Source: DATHWB01 sp035544575 (lineage in GTDB: Bacteria; Actinomycetota; Acidimicrobiia; Spongiisociales; ZC4RG35). From it: a stretch of 5,853 bases of DNA. The first letter of the stretch is position 1, and the number at the start of each line of letters is the position of its first letter. The notes beneath the pieces are model-generated. The model was not told where the DNA came from. It saw only the letters and a list, made by a program, of their open reading frames with translations, and made no database searches. The DNA is taken from assembly GCA_035544575.1 (NCBI GenBank), contig DATKEC010000047.1:1-5853 (forward strand). Reading direction: 5' to 3'. Made by a program: the position numbers and the translations under genes. Positions 1 through 5,345 of the stretch are shown one piece after another.

Positions 1-18
1 ATTCGCTAAGAAAAAATC

Positions 19-753
19 TCAGAGGTGGTGGGGGTGGAAGCCGGCGGGGAGTTCGAGGCGGTGGCGGGTCATGGCGGCGGAATCGGAGAGAACGTCGACG
101 GTCGGGCCGTCGATGGCGATCACACCGCCGCTCATCACCACCGAACGCTCACACGTCTCGAAGGCGTACGGCAGGTCATGGGTGACCATCAGAAGGGTGA
201 CGTCGAGTGCCGCCAGGATCTCGGCCAGTTCGCGACGACCGGCCGGATCGAGGTTCGTCGACGGTTCGTCCAGGATGAGGATCGAGGGTCGCATCGCCAG
301 CACCGTCGCGATCGCCACTCTCCGGCGCTCCCCGCCAGACAGGTGGTGCGGTGCCTTGTCTGCGGCGTGATCCATGCCGACCATCGCCAACGCCTCTTTC
401 ACCCGCACGCCGAGTTCGTCACCGCGCAGTCCGAAATTGGCAGGACCGAACCCGACATCCTGGCGCACCGTCGGCATGAAGAGTTGATCGTCGGGATCCT
501 GAAAGACGAACCCGACCCTGGCGCGCAGCTCTCGGACCGTCTCGTCGTTGAGCTCCACCCCGTCGACGCTCACCGATCCCGAGGCCGCCCGCAAGATCCC
601 AATGAGATGCAGCACGAAGGTCGTCTTGCCCGCCCCGTTCGGCCCGAGCAACGCGACGCGCTCGCCCGCCGCGATCTGGAGGTCGACGCCTCGTAGCACC
701 ACGGTCCCGTCCGGGTAGCTGAACCGGAGATCCCGCACCTCGAGCGCAGTCAC
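19..753 (-). CDS. cbiO: ECF-type nickel/cobalt transporter ATPase (CbiO/NikO)
   Basis: This is the cytoplasmic ATPase that powers metal uptake by the CbiM-CbiQ membrane parts encoded just upstream. The 244-residue protein has every ABC ATPase motif: Walker A GPNGAGKTT (37-45), Q-loop Gln85 in FQDPDDQLF, signature LSGGE (138-142), Walker B ILILDEP with Asp162/Glu163 (158-164), D-loop NLDP (167-170) and switch His192. The QDPDDQLF stretch is typical of the CbiO/EcfA group. I chose the GTG at 753-751 because it overlaps the cbiQ stop as GTGA and puts the family start (TALEVRDLRFSYPDG) at the N-terminus; reading the frame back to 819 would add 22 residues lying inside cbiQ. It is the last gene of the operon in view and ends in a small His cluster (FHPHHL). 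A run of six T follows the stop codon, but I see no stem that would make it a terminator. Substrate choice (Ni over Co) rests on the Nur box, not on this protein. Confidence 0.93.
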   Translation of the reverse strand: MTALEVRDLRFSYPDGTVVLRGVDLQIAAGERVALLGPNGAGKTTFVLHLIGILRAASGSVSVDGVELNDETVRELRARVGFVFQDPDDQLFMPTVRQDVGFGPANFGLRGDELGVRVKEALAMVGMDHAADKAPHHLSGGERRRVAIATVLAMRPSILILDEPSTNLDPAGRRELAEILAALDVTLLMVTHDLPYAFETCERSVVMSGGVIAIDGPTVDVLSDSAAMTRHRLELPAGFHPHHL

Positions 754-1514
754 GGCGTCACCAGGACCAACAAGACCGTCATCCACACGGTGAACGGCAG
801 TGCCATCGCCGCGGCCCATTCGATGGCCGTCGCCCGCCGCTCATCCATGACCGGCATGCGCCCGTCGTACCCGCGCGCCACCATCGCCTGGTGAACTCGC
901 TCCCCTCGCTCGTATGACCGGACGAACAGCGCACCGGCGGCGGTCGCCAGGGGCCCCACCTGCCACAGCCATCGCGGATCGTGGCCCCTAGCGGTCATCG
1001 CGGTTCTCGTCCGCTGCAATTCGCCGGCGATCACATCGATGTAACGGACCATGAACCCGGCGATGGCGGTGAAGAGCTTCGGCACCCGAAGCCGGTCGAA
1101 GCCGTGCAGGAGATCGGGTATCTCGGTGGTGGCGACCAGCGTCACCGACGCCCCCACACCCAGCGTCGCCTTGGCGAGGATGTTCCACGCCCCCCACAGA
1201 CCCTCGACCGACATCCCGATGCCGAGCACCTGGGTTTCGGGTCCGCCTCCGAGGAACGGCAGCAGGAGGGCGAAAGCCACGAACGGGATTTCGACGGTCA
1301 TGCGGCGGAGGACGAAACCGATCGGGAGCTCGGCGAAGGTGACGACCGCCAGCAGCAGGAACGCGTGGATGCCGAACGCCCAGATCGCTTCCCGCGGCGT
1401 CGCCACCACACCCAGGACGAATGCGAGAAGTGCCGCCACCTTCGCCTCGGGAGCCATCCGGTGCACGGGGCTGTGCCCGTGCACGTGCAGCGCGTGAAGG
1501 TGGCCGCCGCTCAC
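750..1514 (-). CDS. cbiQ: ECF transporter transmembrane T component (CbiQ/NikQ)
   Basis: CbiQ is the integral-membrane coupling subunit that passes ATP-driven movements of CbiO to the metal-binding subunit CbiM. The 254-residue protein has hydrophobic segments near 26-40, 44-62, 75-90, 110-130, 185-198 and 232-251. It also has the two Ala-Arg-Gly motifs of T components, at 175-177 (TAMTARGHDPR) and 213-215 (QAMVARGYDGR), which dock into the ATPase. Its GTG start at 1514-1512 overlaps the cbiM stop as GTGA, and its own stop overlaps the cbiO GTG in the same way, so the three genes are almost certainly translationally coupled. The first 18 residues hold six histidines (positions 5, 7, 10, 12, 14, 18), which could be a metal-handling tail; that is inference. 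Length is normal for the family. Confidence 0.93.
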   Translation of the reverse strand: MSGGHLHALHVHGHSPVHRMAPEAKVAALLAFVLGVVATPREAIWAFGIHAFLLLAVVTFAELPIGFVLRRMTVEIPFVAFALLLPFLGGGPETQVLGIGMSVEGLWGAWNILAKATLGVGASVTLVATTEIPDLLHGFDRLRVPKLFTAIAGFMVRYIDVIAGELQRTRTAMTARGHDPRWLWQVGPLATAAGALFVRSYERGERVHQAMVARGYDGRMPVMDERRATAIEWAAAMALPFTVWMTVLLVLVTP

Positions 1515-2494
1515 GCGACTTCAGCAGAGTGGGATCTGCGACGGGCGAGACCGACGAGGATCATGCCGGCGGCGAACGTCAGCCCGGTGCCGACGATGCC
1601 GGCGATGATCGTGCCGAGCGCGTCGTTGTCGAGACCGGCCACCCCGTAATCGGCGAGCGGACCGCTGTACGCGTTGTCTTCGGCGACTGCGGCGAACCCC
1701 GTGTCCTCGGCGACCCGCTCCAGCCCGTCAGGGTGGGATCCGGCGACCGGCGCCACGAACACGACGAGGGCCAATGCTACGGCCAGGCCGATCCCGACGA
1801 AACCTCCGGCCGCCTTGCGTGACAGTGACGTCGCGGCTCGATCGAGGTCGTCGAGACCGCGGGTGCCGGTGACCAGGTCGGGCCGTGCCGTCAGCACCGC
1901 GCCGACGGCGGCCGCGGTGATCAGACCTTCGCCGATGCCGATCAGTCCGTGGACGCCGATCATCGAAGAGAACACGAGGCCCGGATCGACGCCGCCCACC
2001 CCGCCGATGGCGTACTGAGCCGCGAATCCGATGGAGGAGGCCACCACCGATGCCCACGCTCCGGCGAGGGCTCCGATCAGCACGCCCGGGCGGCGCGGGA
2101 GCACCTTCACGACGGCGCGAAACACGTACCAGCCGACCAGCGCGGTGACGACCGCCATGTTGATGACGTTGAGTCCCATCGCCACCAGTCCCCCGTCGGC
2201 GAACAGCAGCGCCTGGATCACGACGACGACGGTGACCGCCACGATCCCCAGCCATGGTCCGAGCAGGATCGCCGCCAGCGCCCCGCCCAACAGGTGGCCG
2301 GTGGTTCCGGCAGCCACCGGGAAGTTGAGCATCTGGAGAGCGAAGATGAATGCGGCGGTGAGTCCCGCGAACGGCACGAGCCGATCCTTCAGATCCCGGC
2401 TGGCAACCCGCAACGATGCCCAGACGCTTCCACCGGCGACTGCTGCGGCTCCGAGCGACGTCGGGAGGTTGATGAATCCTTCAGGAATGTGCAC
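1511..2494 (-). CDS. cbiM: Nickel/cobalt-binding permease CbiM fused to a PDGLE (CbiN-like) segment
   Basis: This is the substrate-binding membrane subunit of the importer. The 327-residue protein opens with MHIPEGF, the CbiM/NikM signature. In the known NikM structure the metal is held by the Met1 amine, His2 and His67 (from memory); here His2 is present and His67 falls in GTTGHLLGG at the same number. The CbiM part spans about 1-205. After a polar linker the C-terminus carries another helix (about 231-250), the motif SHPDGLE (253-259), an extracytoplasmic loop and a last helix (about 293-317). This replaces the separate CbiN/NikN protein, and no separate cbiN gene is present. I chose GTG 2494-2492 because it yields Met1-His2 and has AGAGGG upstream (2508-2503). 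An upstream TTG at 2515 would lie inside the operator and shift His2 away from the N-terminus. The promoter and Nur box immediately precede it. Confidence 0.93.
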   Translation of the reverse strand: MHIPEGFINLPTSLGAAAVAGGSVWASLRVASRDLKDRLVPFAGLTAAFIFALQMLNFPVAAGTTGHLLGGALAAILLGPWLGIVAVTVVVVIQALLFADGGLVAMGLNVINMAVVTALVGWYVFRAVVKVLPRRPGVLIGALAGAWASVVASSIGFAAQYAIGGVGGVDPGLVFSSMIGVHGLIGIGEGLITAAAVGAVLTARPDLVTGTRGLDDLDRAATSLSRKAAGGFVGIGLAVALALVVFVAPVAGSHPDGLERVAEDTGFAAVAEDNAYSGPLADYGVAGLDNDALGTIIAGIVGTGLTFAAGMILVGLARRRSHSAEVA

Positions 2495-2507
2495 CGAGGA
2501 ATCCCTC

Positions 2508-2528
2508 TGTTGCAAGCTGGTTGCAACA
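2508..2528 (-). promoter_or_regulatory. Nur box operator of the nickel importer operon
   Basis: TGTTGCAA (2508-2515), spacer GCTGG and TTGCAACA (2521-2528) form a perfect 8-bp inverted repeat. Its core TTGCAA-N5-TTGCAA equals the consensus reported for Streptomyces Nur, the nickel-responsive Fur-family repressor (from memory). The site starts right after a -10-like TACCCT and ends 13 nt before the cbiM GTG, so a bound repressor would cover the likely transcription start. The Fur-family gene at 3211-3654 is the obvious candidate regulator. Confidence 0.82.
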
Positions 2529-2534
2529 AGGGTA
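2529..2534 (-). promoter_or_regulatory. Putative -10 box (TACCCT) of the cbiMQO operon
   Basis: Reading on the minus strand, TACCCT (2534 to 2529) matches the TAnnnT -10 pattern and abuts the Nur box. Transcription would start inside the operator, giving a leader of about 30 nt. I see no convincing -35; the best nearby match is CTGACG, at a short spacing. The same hexamer appears before the membrane-protein gene at 4766-4771. Confidence 0.5.
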
Positions 2535-2540
2535 GCGAGA

Positions 2541-3158
2541 TCAGAGGCCGTCAGCGACGAGTTGATCGAGAGACTGACGAATCGACGCTTCGTCGCGGAA
2601 CCCGGCCCAGGACTCGAAGATCGTGCCGTCGGCGGCGATGAGCACCGTCACGGGCTGGTACGGGATGGCGAACGCTTCGAACACCACCTCGTCCTCATCG
2701 AGACCCCACTTCATCACACCGGACGGCATGAGTTCCTTTGCCCGATTGGTCGTGGCTGGCAGTGTTCCCTTCCAGGCAGGCGCTATGAATCTCACCTCAT
2801 CTGCGTAGTCCCGAGAGATCTGATCGACGACGGGCAACTCCCGCCGACAGGACGTTCACCATTCGGCCCAGAACACGAGATATAAGGGTCGTACCTCGTT
2901 GGCAAGGTGGTATTCGCTGCCATCGCTCAGGATGAGGGAGAAGTCCGGTGCGAGGTCCCGGTCCGGGTTCGGGGGCGGCCGCGTGGGGGCCGTGTCCTCG
3001 TCGGGCACAGGCTGGGTCGTGGTCACCTGACTGTCCGTCGCGGCAACCGATGACGTTGTCGAGACGGGAGCGGACGGGGTGGCGGGCGCTGGCTCCGGCG
3101 TGGCGCACGCCGAGGCGACCAGAGCCAGGGCGGCAGCGAGAGCGAGACGGGTCCGCAT
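2541..3158 (-). CDS. Candidate selenoprotein: lipoprotein thioredoxin (TlpA/ResA-like) with UxxC active site
   Basis: Read through an in-frame TGA, this is a 205-residue secreted thioredoxin-fold protein. Residues 1-18 are a lipoprotein signal (MRTR, hydrophobic LALAAALALVA, Cys18 in ASAC). Residues 19-68 are a Pro/Thr/Ser-rich linker. The redoxin domain starts at APDFSLILSDGS and reaches the active site FWAEW-[TGA101]-TSC104-RRELP. The rest of the fold follows, with the cis-proline Pro169 in PYQPVTVLI and a C-terminal helix. TGA replaces the N-terminal nucleophilic Cys of CxxC, so selenocysteine is the natural reading. No frameshift is needed and no other stop interrupts the frame. A SECIS-like hairpin follows the TGA. 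The expected role is thiol-disulfide exchange on the outer face of the membrane; partners are unknown. It lies 52 nt after nur and 46 nt before cbiM. ATG 3158 has a -10-like TAGCTT seven nt upstream. If no Sec machinery exists in the genome, this would be a pseudogene or a sequencing error. Confidence 0.78.
2826..2848 (-). promoter_or_regulatory. SECIS-like hairpin just downstream of the TGA
   Basis: In the mRNA, GUCGGCGGG (from 2848) pairs with CCCGUCGUC (to 2826) around the loop AGUUG. This gives eight pairs including one G-U, with a single U-U mismatch near the base; the top four pairs are C-G/G-C. The loop begins 17 nt after the UGA and has G as its second base. Both features fit the general bacterial SECIS description (stem directly after UGA, G among the first loop bases, 16-37 nt distance). 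The region is GC-rich, so a hairpin of this size could also arise by chance. Confidence 0.5.
2856..2858 (-). other. In-frame TGA, probable selenocysteine codon
   Basis: The minus-strand codons run TTC TGG GCC GAA TGG, then TGA, then ACG TCC TGT CGG (F W A E W * T S C R). In thioredoxin-fold oxidoreductases the codon after this Trp is the first Cys of CxxC. A single-base change from TGC or TGT would also give TGA, so mutation cannot be excluded from this sequence alone. Confidence 0.72.
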
Positions 3159-3165
3159 CTACCTC

Positions 3166-3171
3166 AAGCTA
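3166..3171 (-). promoter_or_regulatory. Putative -10 box (TAGCTT) giving a leaderless thioredoxin mRNA
   Basis: TAGCTT (3171 to 3166, minus strand) is followed by seven bases, GAGGTAG, and then the ATG at 3158. That spacing would place transcription start on or next to the A of ATG. GAGG could instead act as a ribosome binding site on a longer nur read-through message, although only three bases separate it from ATG. No clear -35 is visible. Confidence 0.4.
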
Positions 3172-3210
3172 TATGTCCCAGGCTGCAATGCGATGCCGGC
3201 CCCGCCGAGT

Positions 3211-3654
3211 TCACAGTTCGTTTCGATCGTGGGCGGCGCAACGTCCCACCATCGCAAAGTGCACCGAGTCGACCACGAACCCGTGGCGCTGCCCGATGTG
3301 ATCGGTGAGTGCGGTGACCTCGTCGATGGGCAAGTCGACGGTGTGATCGCAAATCTCGCACACCAGGTGGTGGTGGGCGTCGAGGTCACTCAGGTGGATG
3401 ACGGCTGCACCGTGCCCCAGATGGACGTGGTAGACGGCACCGCACTCGGTGAGCGCTTCCAGGGTCCGGTACACCGTCGACGGATCGATCCGACTGCCCA
3501 GTCGCTGCTGGGCTCGGGCGTGAAGAACTTGCGGGGTGAGGTGTTCGTGTCGCGCCTCGGCCAGCACCTCGCACAGCACCGTCCGCGGACGGGTGATGCG
3601 CATCCCGGCGCGGCGGAGAGCTTCGACGAGGTCCGACGCCGACGGGTTCGCCAT
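3211..3654 (-). CDS. nur: Fur-family metal regulator, probably nickel-responsive Nur
   Basis: This 147-residue protein has the Fur layout: a winged-helix DNA-binding half (about 7-85, with recognition segment DPSTVYRTLEALTECGAV at 57-74) and a metal-binding dimerisation half with DAHHHLVCEIC (92-102). Only one CxxC is present (Cys99, Cys102); the second Fur/Zur-type CxxC is reduced to Cys139 in GRCAAH, so the usual four-Cys structural zinc site is incomplete. His76 and His78 (VYHVHLG) and His132 sit six residues beyond His70, His72 and His126 of the Streptomyces Nur nickel site, as I recall it; His38, His94 and His96 could make the second metal site. Its start codon shares a base with the trpD stop (TGATG), so it is probably co-translated with trpD. 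The exact Nur box before cbiM supports the Nur call over Fur, Zur or PerR. Likely targets are the nickel importer here and nickel- or superoxide-related genes elsewhere. Confidence 0.85.
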   Translation of the reverse strand: MANPSASDLVEALRRAGMRITRPRTVLCEVLAEARHEHLTPQVLHARAQQRLGSRIDPSTVYRTLEALTECGAVYHVHLGHGAAVIHLSDLDAHHHLVCEICDHTVDLPIDEVTALTDHIGQRHGFVVDSVHFAMVGRCAAHDRNEL

Positions 3655-4673
3655 CAGGAGCCGAACGCGTTGCTGACCGACACGGCGCGCTCCAGCACTG
3701 CCTCCGCGGCACCCGAGTCGATCGTCGCGGCTGCCAGTTGCACACCGTCGACGAAGCCTTCGGCCAGCCCCGCAACCACCAACGCGGGTGCGGCATTCAC
3801 CACTGCCGCGTCGCGCTTCGGGCCCTGCTCACCGGCCAGGATCGCGCGGGTGATGACCACGTTCTCGGCGACCTCTCCCCCGAGGAGATCCTCGGGGCGG
3901 GACCGGGCCACACCGAGGTCTTCCGGTGTGAACTCAGCGGTGGTGATCTCGCCGTTTCGCAGCCGGTAGATGAACGTGGGGGCGGTGGTCGTGAACTCGT
4001 CGAGACCGTCCTCGCCGTAGACGACGAAGGCGTACTCGGAACCGAGGCTCCTGAGAACGCCGATCATTTTTTCTGCCATCCGATGATCCGACACACCGAT
4101 CACCTGACGAGTCGCACCCGCCGGGTTGGCGAGCGGACCGAGGAAGTTGAACACCGTCGGGATGCCGAGCTCGGTGCGGACCGGTCCGGCGTGGCGCATC
4201 GCCGGGTGGTATCTCGGTGCGAAGAAGAAGCCGAAACCGACGTCGCGGACCATCTCGGCGGTGGCTTCGGGCTCGAGATCGATCCGAACACCGAGACCTT
4301 CGAGCACGTCAGCTGATCCGCATTTCGACGAAGCCGAGCGATTGCCGTGTTTGGCGACTTTCGCTCCCGCGCCGGCTGCGATGAAGGCGGCGGTGGTCGA
4401 GATGTTGAACGTGCCAGAGCGGTCTCCACCCGTTCCGACGAGATCGACGACCGGCACACCGATGTCGACGGTGACCGCCGCGGCCCGCATCGCCTCGACC
4501 AGGCCCGTCATCTCGTCGACCGTCTCGCCCTTGATGCGGAGCGAGACGATCAGCGCCGCGATCTGGGCAGGCGTGGCGTCGCCCGCCATGATCGCCGCCA
4601 TCGCGTCGCGAGCTTCGTTGCGCGTCAGGTCTTCACCCGAGGCGAGCCGACCGAGGATCCCGGACCATTGCAT
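3654..4673 (-). CDS. trpD: Anthranilate phosphoribosyltransferase (TrpD)
   Basis: TrpD joins anthranilate to phosphoribosyl pyrophosphate in the second committed step of tryptophan synthesis, in the cytoplasm. The 339-residue protein matches the family end to end. Visible motifs are the N-terminal helical segment with TPAQIAALIVSLRIKGET (34-51), the PRPP-binding GTGGD (80-84), KHGNRSASSKCGSAD (108-122), NFLGPLANP (176-184) and the metal-binding Asp225-Glu226 in GLDEFTTT. I chose ATG 4673 because it gives the usual length and lies seven nt after a -10-like TACACT, implying a leaderless mRNA. The frame can be read back to a TTG at 4706, which adds eleven residues without family character. No other trp gene is in view, and the partner downstream is a metal regulator, which is an unusual setting. 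A perfect palindrome lies about 43 nt upstream. Confidence 0.95.
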   Translation of the reverse strand: MQWSGILGRLASGEDLTRNEARDAMAAIMAGDATPAQIAALIVSLRIKGETVDEMTGLVEAMRAAAVTVDIGVPVVDLVGTGGDRSGTFNISTTAAFIAAGAGAKVAKHGNRSASSKCGSADVLEGLGVRIDLEPEATAEMVRDVGFGFFFAPRYHPAMRHAGPVRTELGIPTVFNFLGPLANPAGATRQVIGVSDHRMAEKMIGVLRSLGSEYAFVVYGEDGLDEFTTTAPTFIYRLRNGEITTAEFTPEDLGVARSRPEDLLGGEVAENVVITRAILAGEQGPKRDAAVVNAAPALVVAGLAEGFVDGVQLAAATIDSGAAEAVLERAVSVSNAFGS

Positions 4674-4680
4674 CCCCGCG

Positions 4681-4686
4681 AGTGTA
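4681..4686 (-). promoter_or_regulatory. Putative -10 box (TACACT) of leaderless trpD
   Basis: TACACT (4686 to 4681, minus strand) fits TAnnnT and is followed by CGCGGGG and then ATG 4673, placing the transcription start at the start codon. A weak -35 candidate (CGTTTG, 17-nt spacer) lies at 4704-4709, just outside the palindrome. Confidence 0.55.
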
Positions 4687-4715
4687 CGAAGTCCGCCGAC
4701 GTCCAAACGAACCCA

Positions 4716-4749
4716 GGGTTAGATCGGACGTATACGTCCGATCTAACCC
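4716..4749. repeat. Perfect 34-bp palindrome between divergent genes
   Basis: The arm GGGTTAGATCGGACGTA (4716-4732) is followed with no spacer by its exact reverse complement (4733-4749). It lies between the leaderless trpD promoter on the minus strand and the -10-like box of the membrane-protein gene on the plus strand, whose -35 region would overlap its right end. It could be an operator for a dimeric or tetrameric repressor controlling both genes, a dispersed palindromic repeat, or a cruciform-forming site. No T-run follows on either side, and both flanking genes read away from it, so a terminator role is unlikely. Confidence 0.9.
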
Positions 4750-4765
4750 GCGGAATCGCGGCGCC

Positions 4766-4771
4766 TACCCT
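4766..4771 (+). promoter_or_regulatory. Putative -10 box (TACCCT) of the small membrane-protein gene
   Basis: TACCCT ends nine bases before the GTG at 4781, implying a very short or absent leader. A -35 at 17-nt spacing would fall at 4743-4748, inside the right arm of the palindrome, so a protein bound there would block RNA polymerase. The hexamer is a moderate match only. Confidence 0.4.
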
Positions 4772-4780
4772 CGCCGGAGC

Positions 4781-5152
4781 GTGCTGGCATCTCTCCGTGT
4801 CCTGGCGATACTCACCGGTCTCGGCATCGGTGCTCTCGCCGCGACAGTGCTGTCGTTGCTGTTCTGGGCGATTCTCGCGGCAATCGGAATGGATGACGCC
4901 GCCCTCGCTGGCCTCACCACCGCGATCCTCATCGGATTCGGGGTCGGCGGGTACGCGGCGGGACGAATCGCCCTCGTCGCCCACCGATTCCACGGTTCGG
5001 TCACCGGGTTGGCGATCGCCGCGCTCGTACTCGTGATCACGCGCCTCGGTGGAAGCCCCGCCCCCACCGCCCAGGTGCTGTGGCTCGCCCTCCTCGCCGT
5101 CGTCTTCGGCGGCCTCGGCGGGGCGATCGCAGGATCACGAAAACGCGCGTAG
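4781..5152 (+). CDS. Small four-helix membrane protein of unknown function
   Basis: I do not recognise a definite function. The 123-residue protein is almost entirely membrane segments: TM1 about 7-35 (VLAILTGLGIGALAATVL...), TM2 about 42-66 with the Gly-rich GFGVGGYAAGRIA, TM3 about 73-90 and TM4 about 98-118 (QVLWLALLAVVFGGLGGAIAG), ending in a basic tail SRKRA. The layout and the GGYxAGR motif resemble the small membrane proteins grouped as TIGR04086/YrzE-like; that link is from general resemblance only. I chose GTG 4781 because the frame upstream (to ATG 4682) reads straight through the palindrome and yields an Arg-rich, non-membrane peptide. GGAG ends one base before the GTG, too close for a normal ribosome site, so leaderless translation is plausible. 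It is divergent from trpD and shares the palindrome-bearing control region. Confidence 0.72.
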   Translation: MLASLRVLAILTGLGIGALAATVLSLLFWAILAAIGMDDAALAGLTTAILIGFGVGGYAAGRIALVAHRFHGSVTGLAIAALVLVITRLGGSPAPTAQVLWLALLAVVFGGLGGAIAGSRKRA

Positions 5153-5154
5153 AG

Positions 5155-5199
5155 TCGGTGACGGCCCGGAAGTGACTTTTCCGAAAGAGCCGTCATCGG
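5155..5199 (+). terminator. Strong stem-loop directly after the membrane-protein gene
   Basis: Three bases after the TAG, 5155-5165 (TCGGTGACGGC) pairs with 5189-5199 (GCCGTCATCGG), eleven pairs with two G-U at the outer end. A second helix lies inside, CGGAA (5167-5171) with TTCCG (5179-5183). Its place suggests a terminator or 3'-end stabiliser for the upstream mRNA, but no T-run follows. Confidence 0.4.
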
Positions 5200-5333
5200 G
5201 TGTGAGGCGGCCGCGCAGGAGTCGATTCATCGACAACAGACGCCCCGATTTTGTCCTCCGGGCCACAAACATGTGCTGACCGCCTCGAGGGCCTGGGTCC
5301 GTCGCACGCGAACCGGAAGGAATCGGGACCAGG

Positions 5334-5339
5334 TAGCGT
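5334..5339 (+). promoter_or_regulatory. Putative -10 box (TAGCGT) of rnpB
   Basis: TAGCGT ends 6-7 bases before the predicted 5' end of RNase P RNA (5346-5347), as expected for a promoter that fixes the mature 5' end. No good -35 is visible. A mismatched stem (5292-5300 with 5325-5333) lies just upstream. Confidence 0.5.
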
Positions 5340-5345
5340 TTCCTG

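Noticed and set aside
11..18. Terminator after cbiO from the T-run following its stop
   Set aside because: Six T are present on the minus strand, but I could not find a stable stem just before them, and the window ends here.
25..696. Long plus-strand open frames opposite cbiO, cbiQ, cbiM, nur and trpD
   Set aside because: They are antisense shadows produced by high GC content; their translations are Arg/Pro/His-rich with no recognisable domain.
2495..2515. Upstream TTG start for cbiM at 2515
   Set aside because: It would lie inside the Nur box and add seven residues before the metal-binding Met1-His2 end typical of CbiM/NikM.
2495..2540. Cobalamin riboswitch upstream of cbiM
   Set aside because: Only 46 bases separate it from the preceding gene and the space is filled by the -10 box, Nur box and ribosome site.
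2541..2837. A separate small thioredoxin-fragment gene starting at TTG 2837
   Set aside because: It begins inside the thioredoxin fold just after the active site, lacks any ribosome site, and is in the same frame as the upstream lipoprotein half; one gene read through TGA explains both.
4674..4706. Upstream TTG start for trpD at 4706
   Set aside because: The extra eleven residues have no family character, and the -10-like TACACT would fall inside the gene.
4682..4780. N-terminal extension of the membrane protein to ATG 4682
   Set aside because: The extension simply translates the palindrome and the trpD promoter, giving an Arg-rich peptide unlike a membrane-protein start.
5204..5286. tRNA gene suggested by a 7-bp acceptor-like pairing
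   Set aside because: No T-loop (TTCRA) or credible D and anticodon arms occur on either strand.
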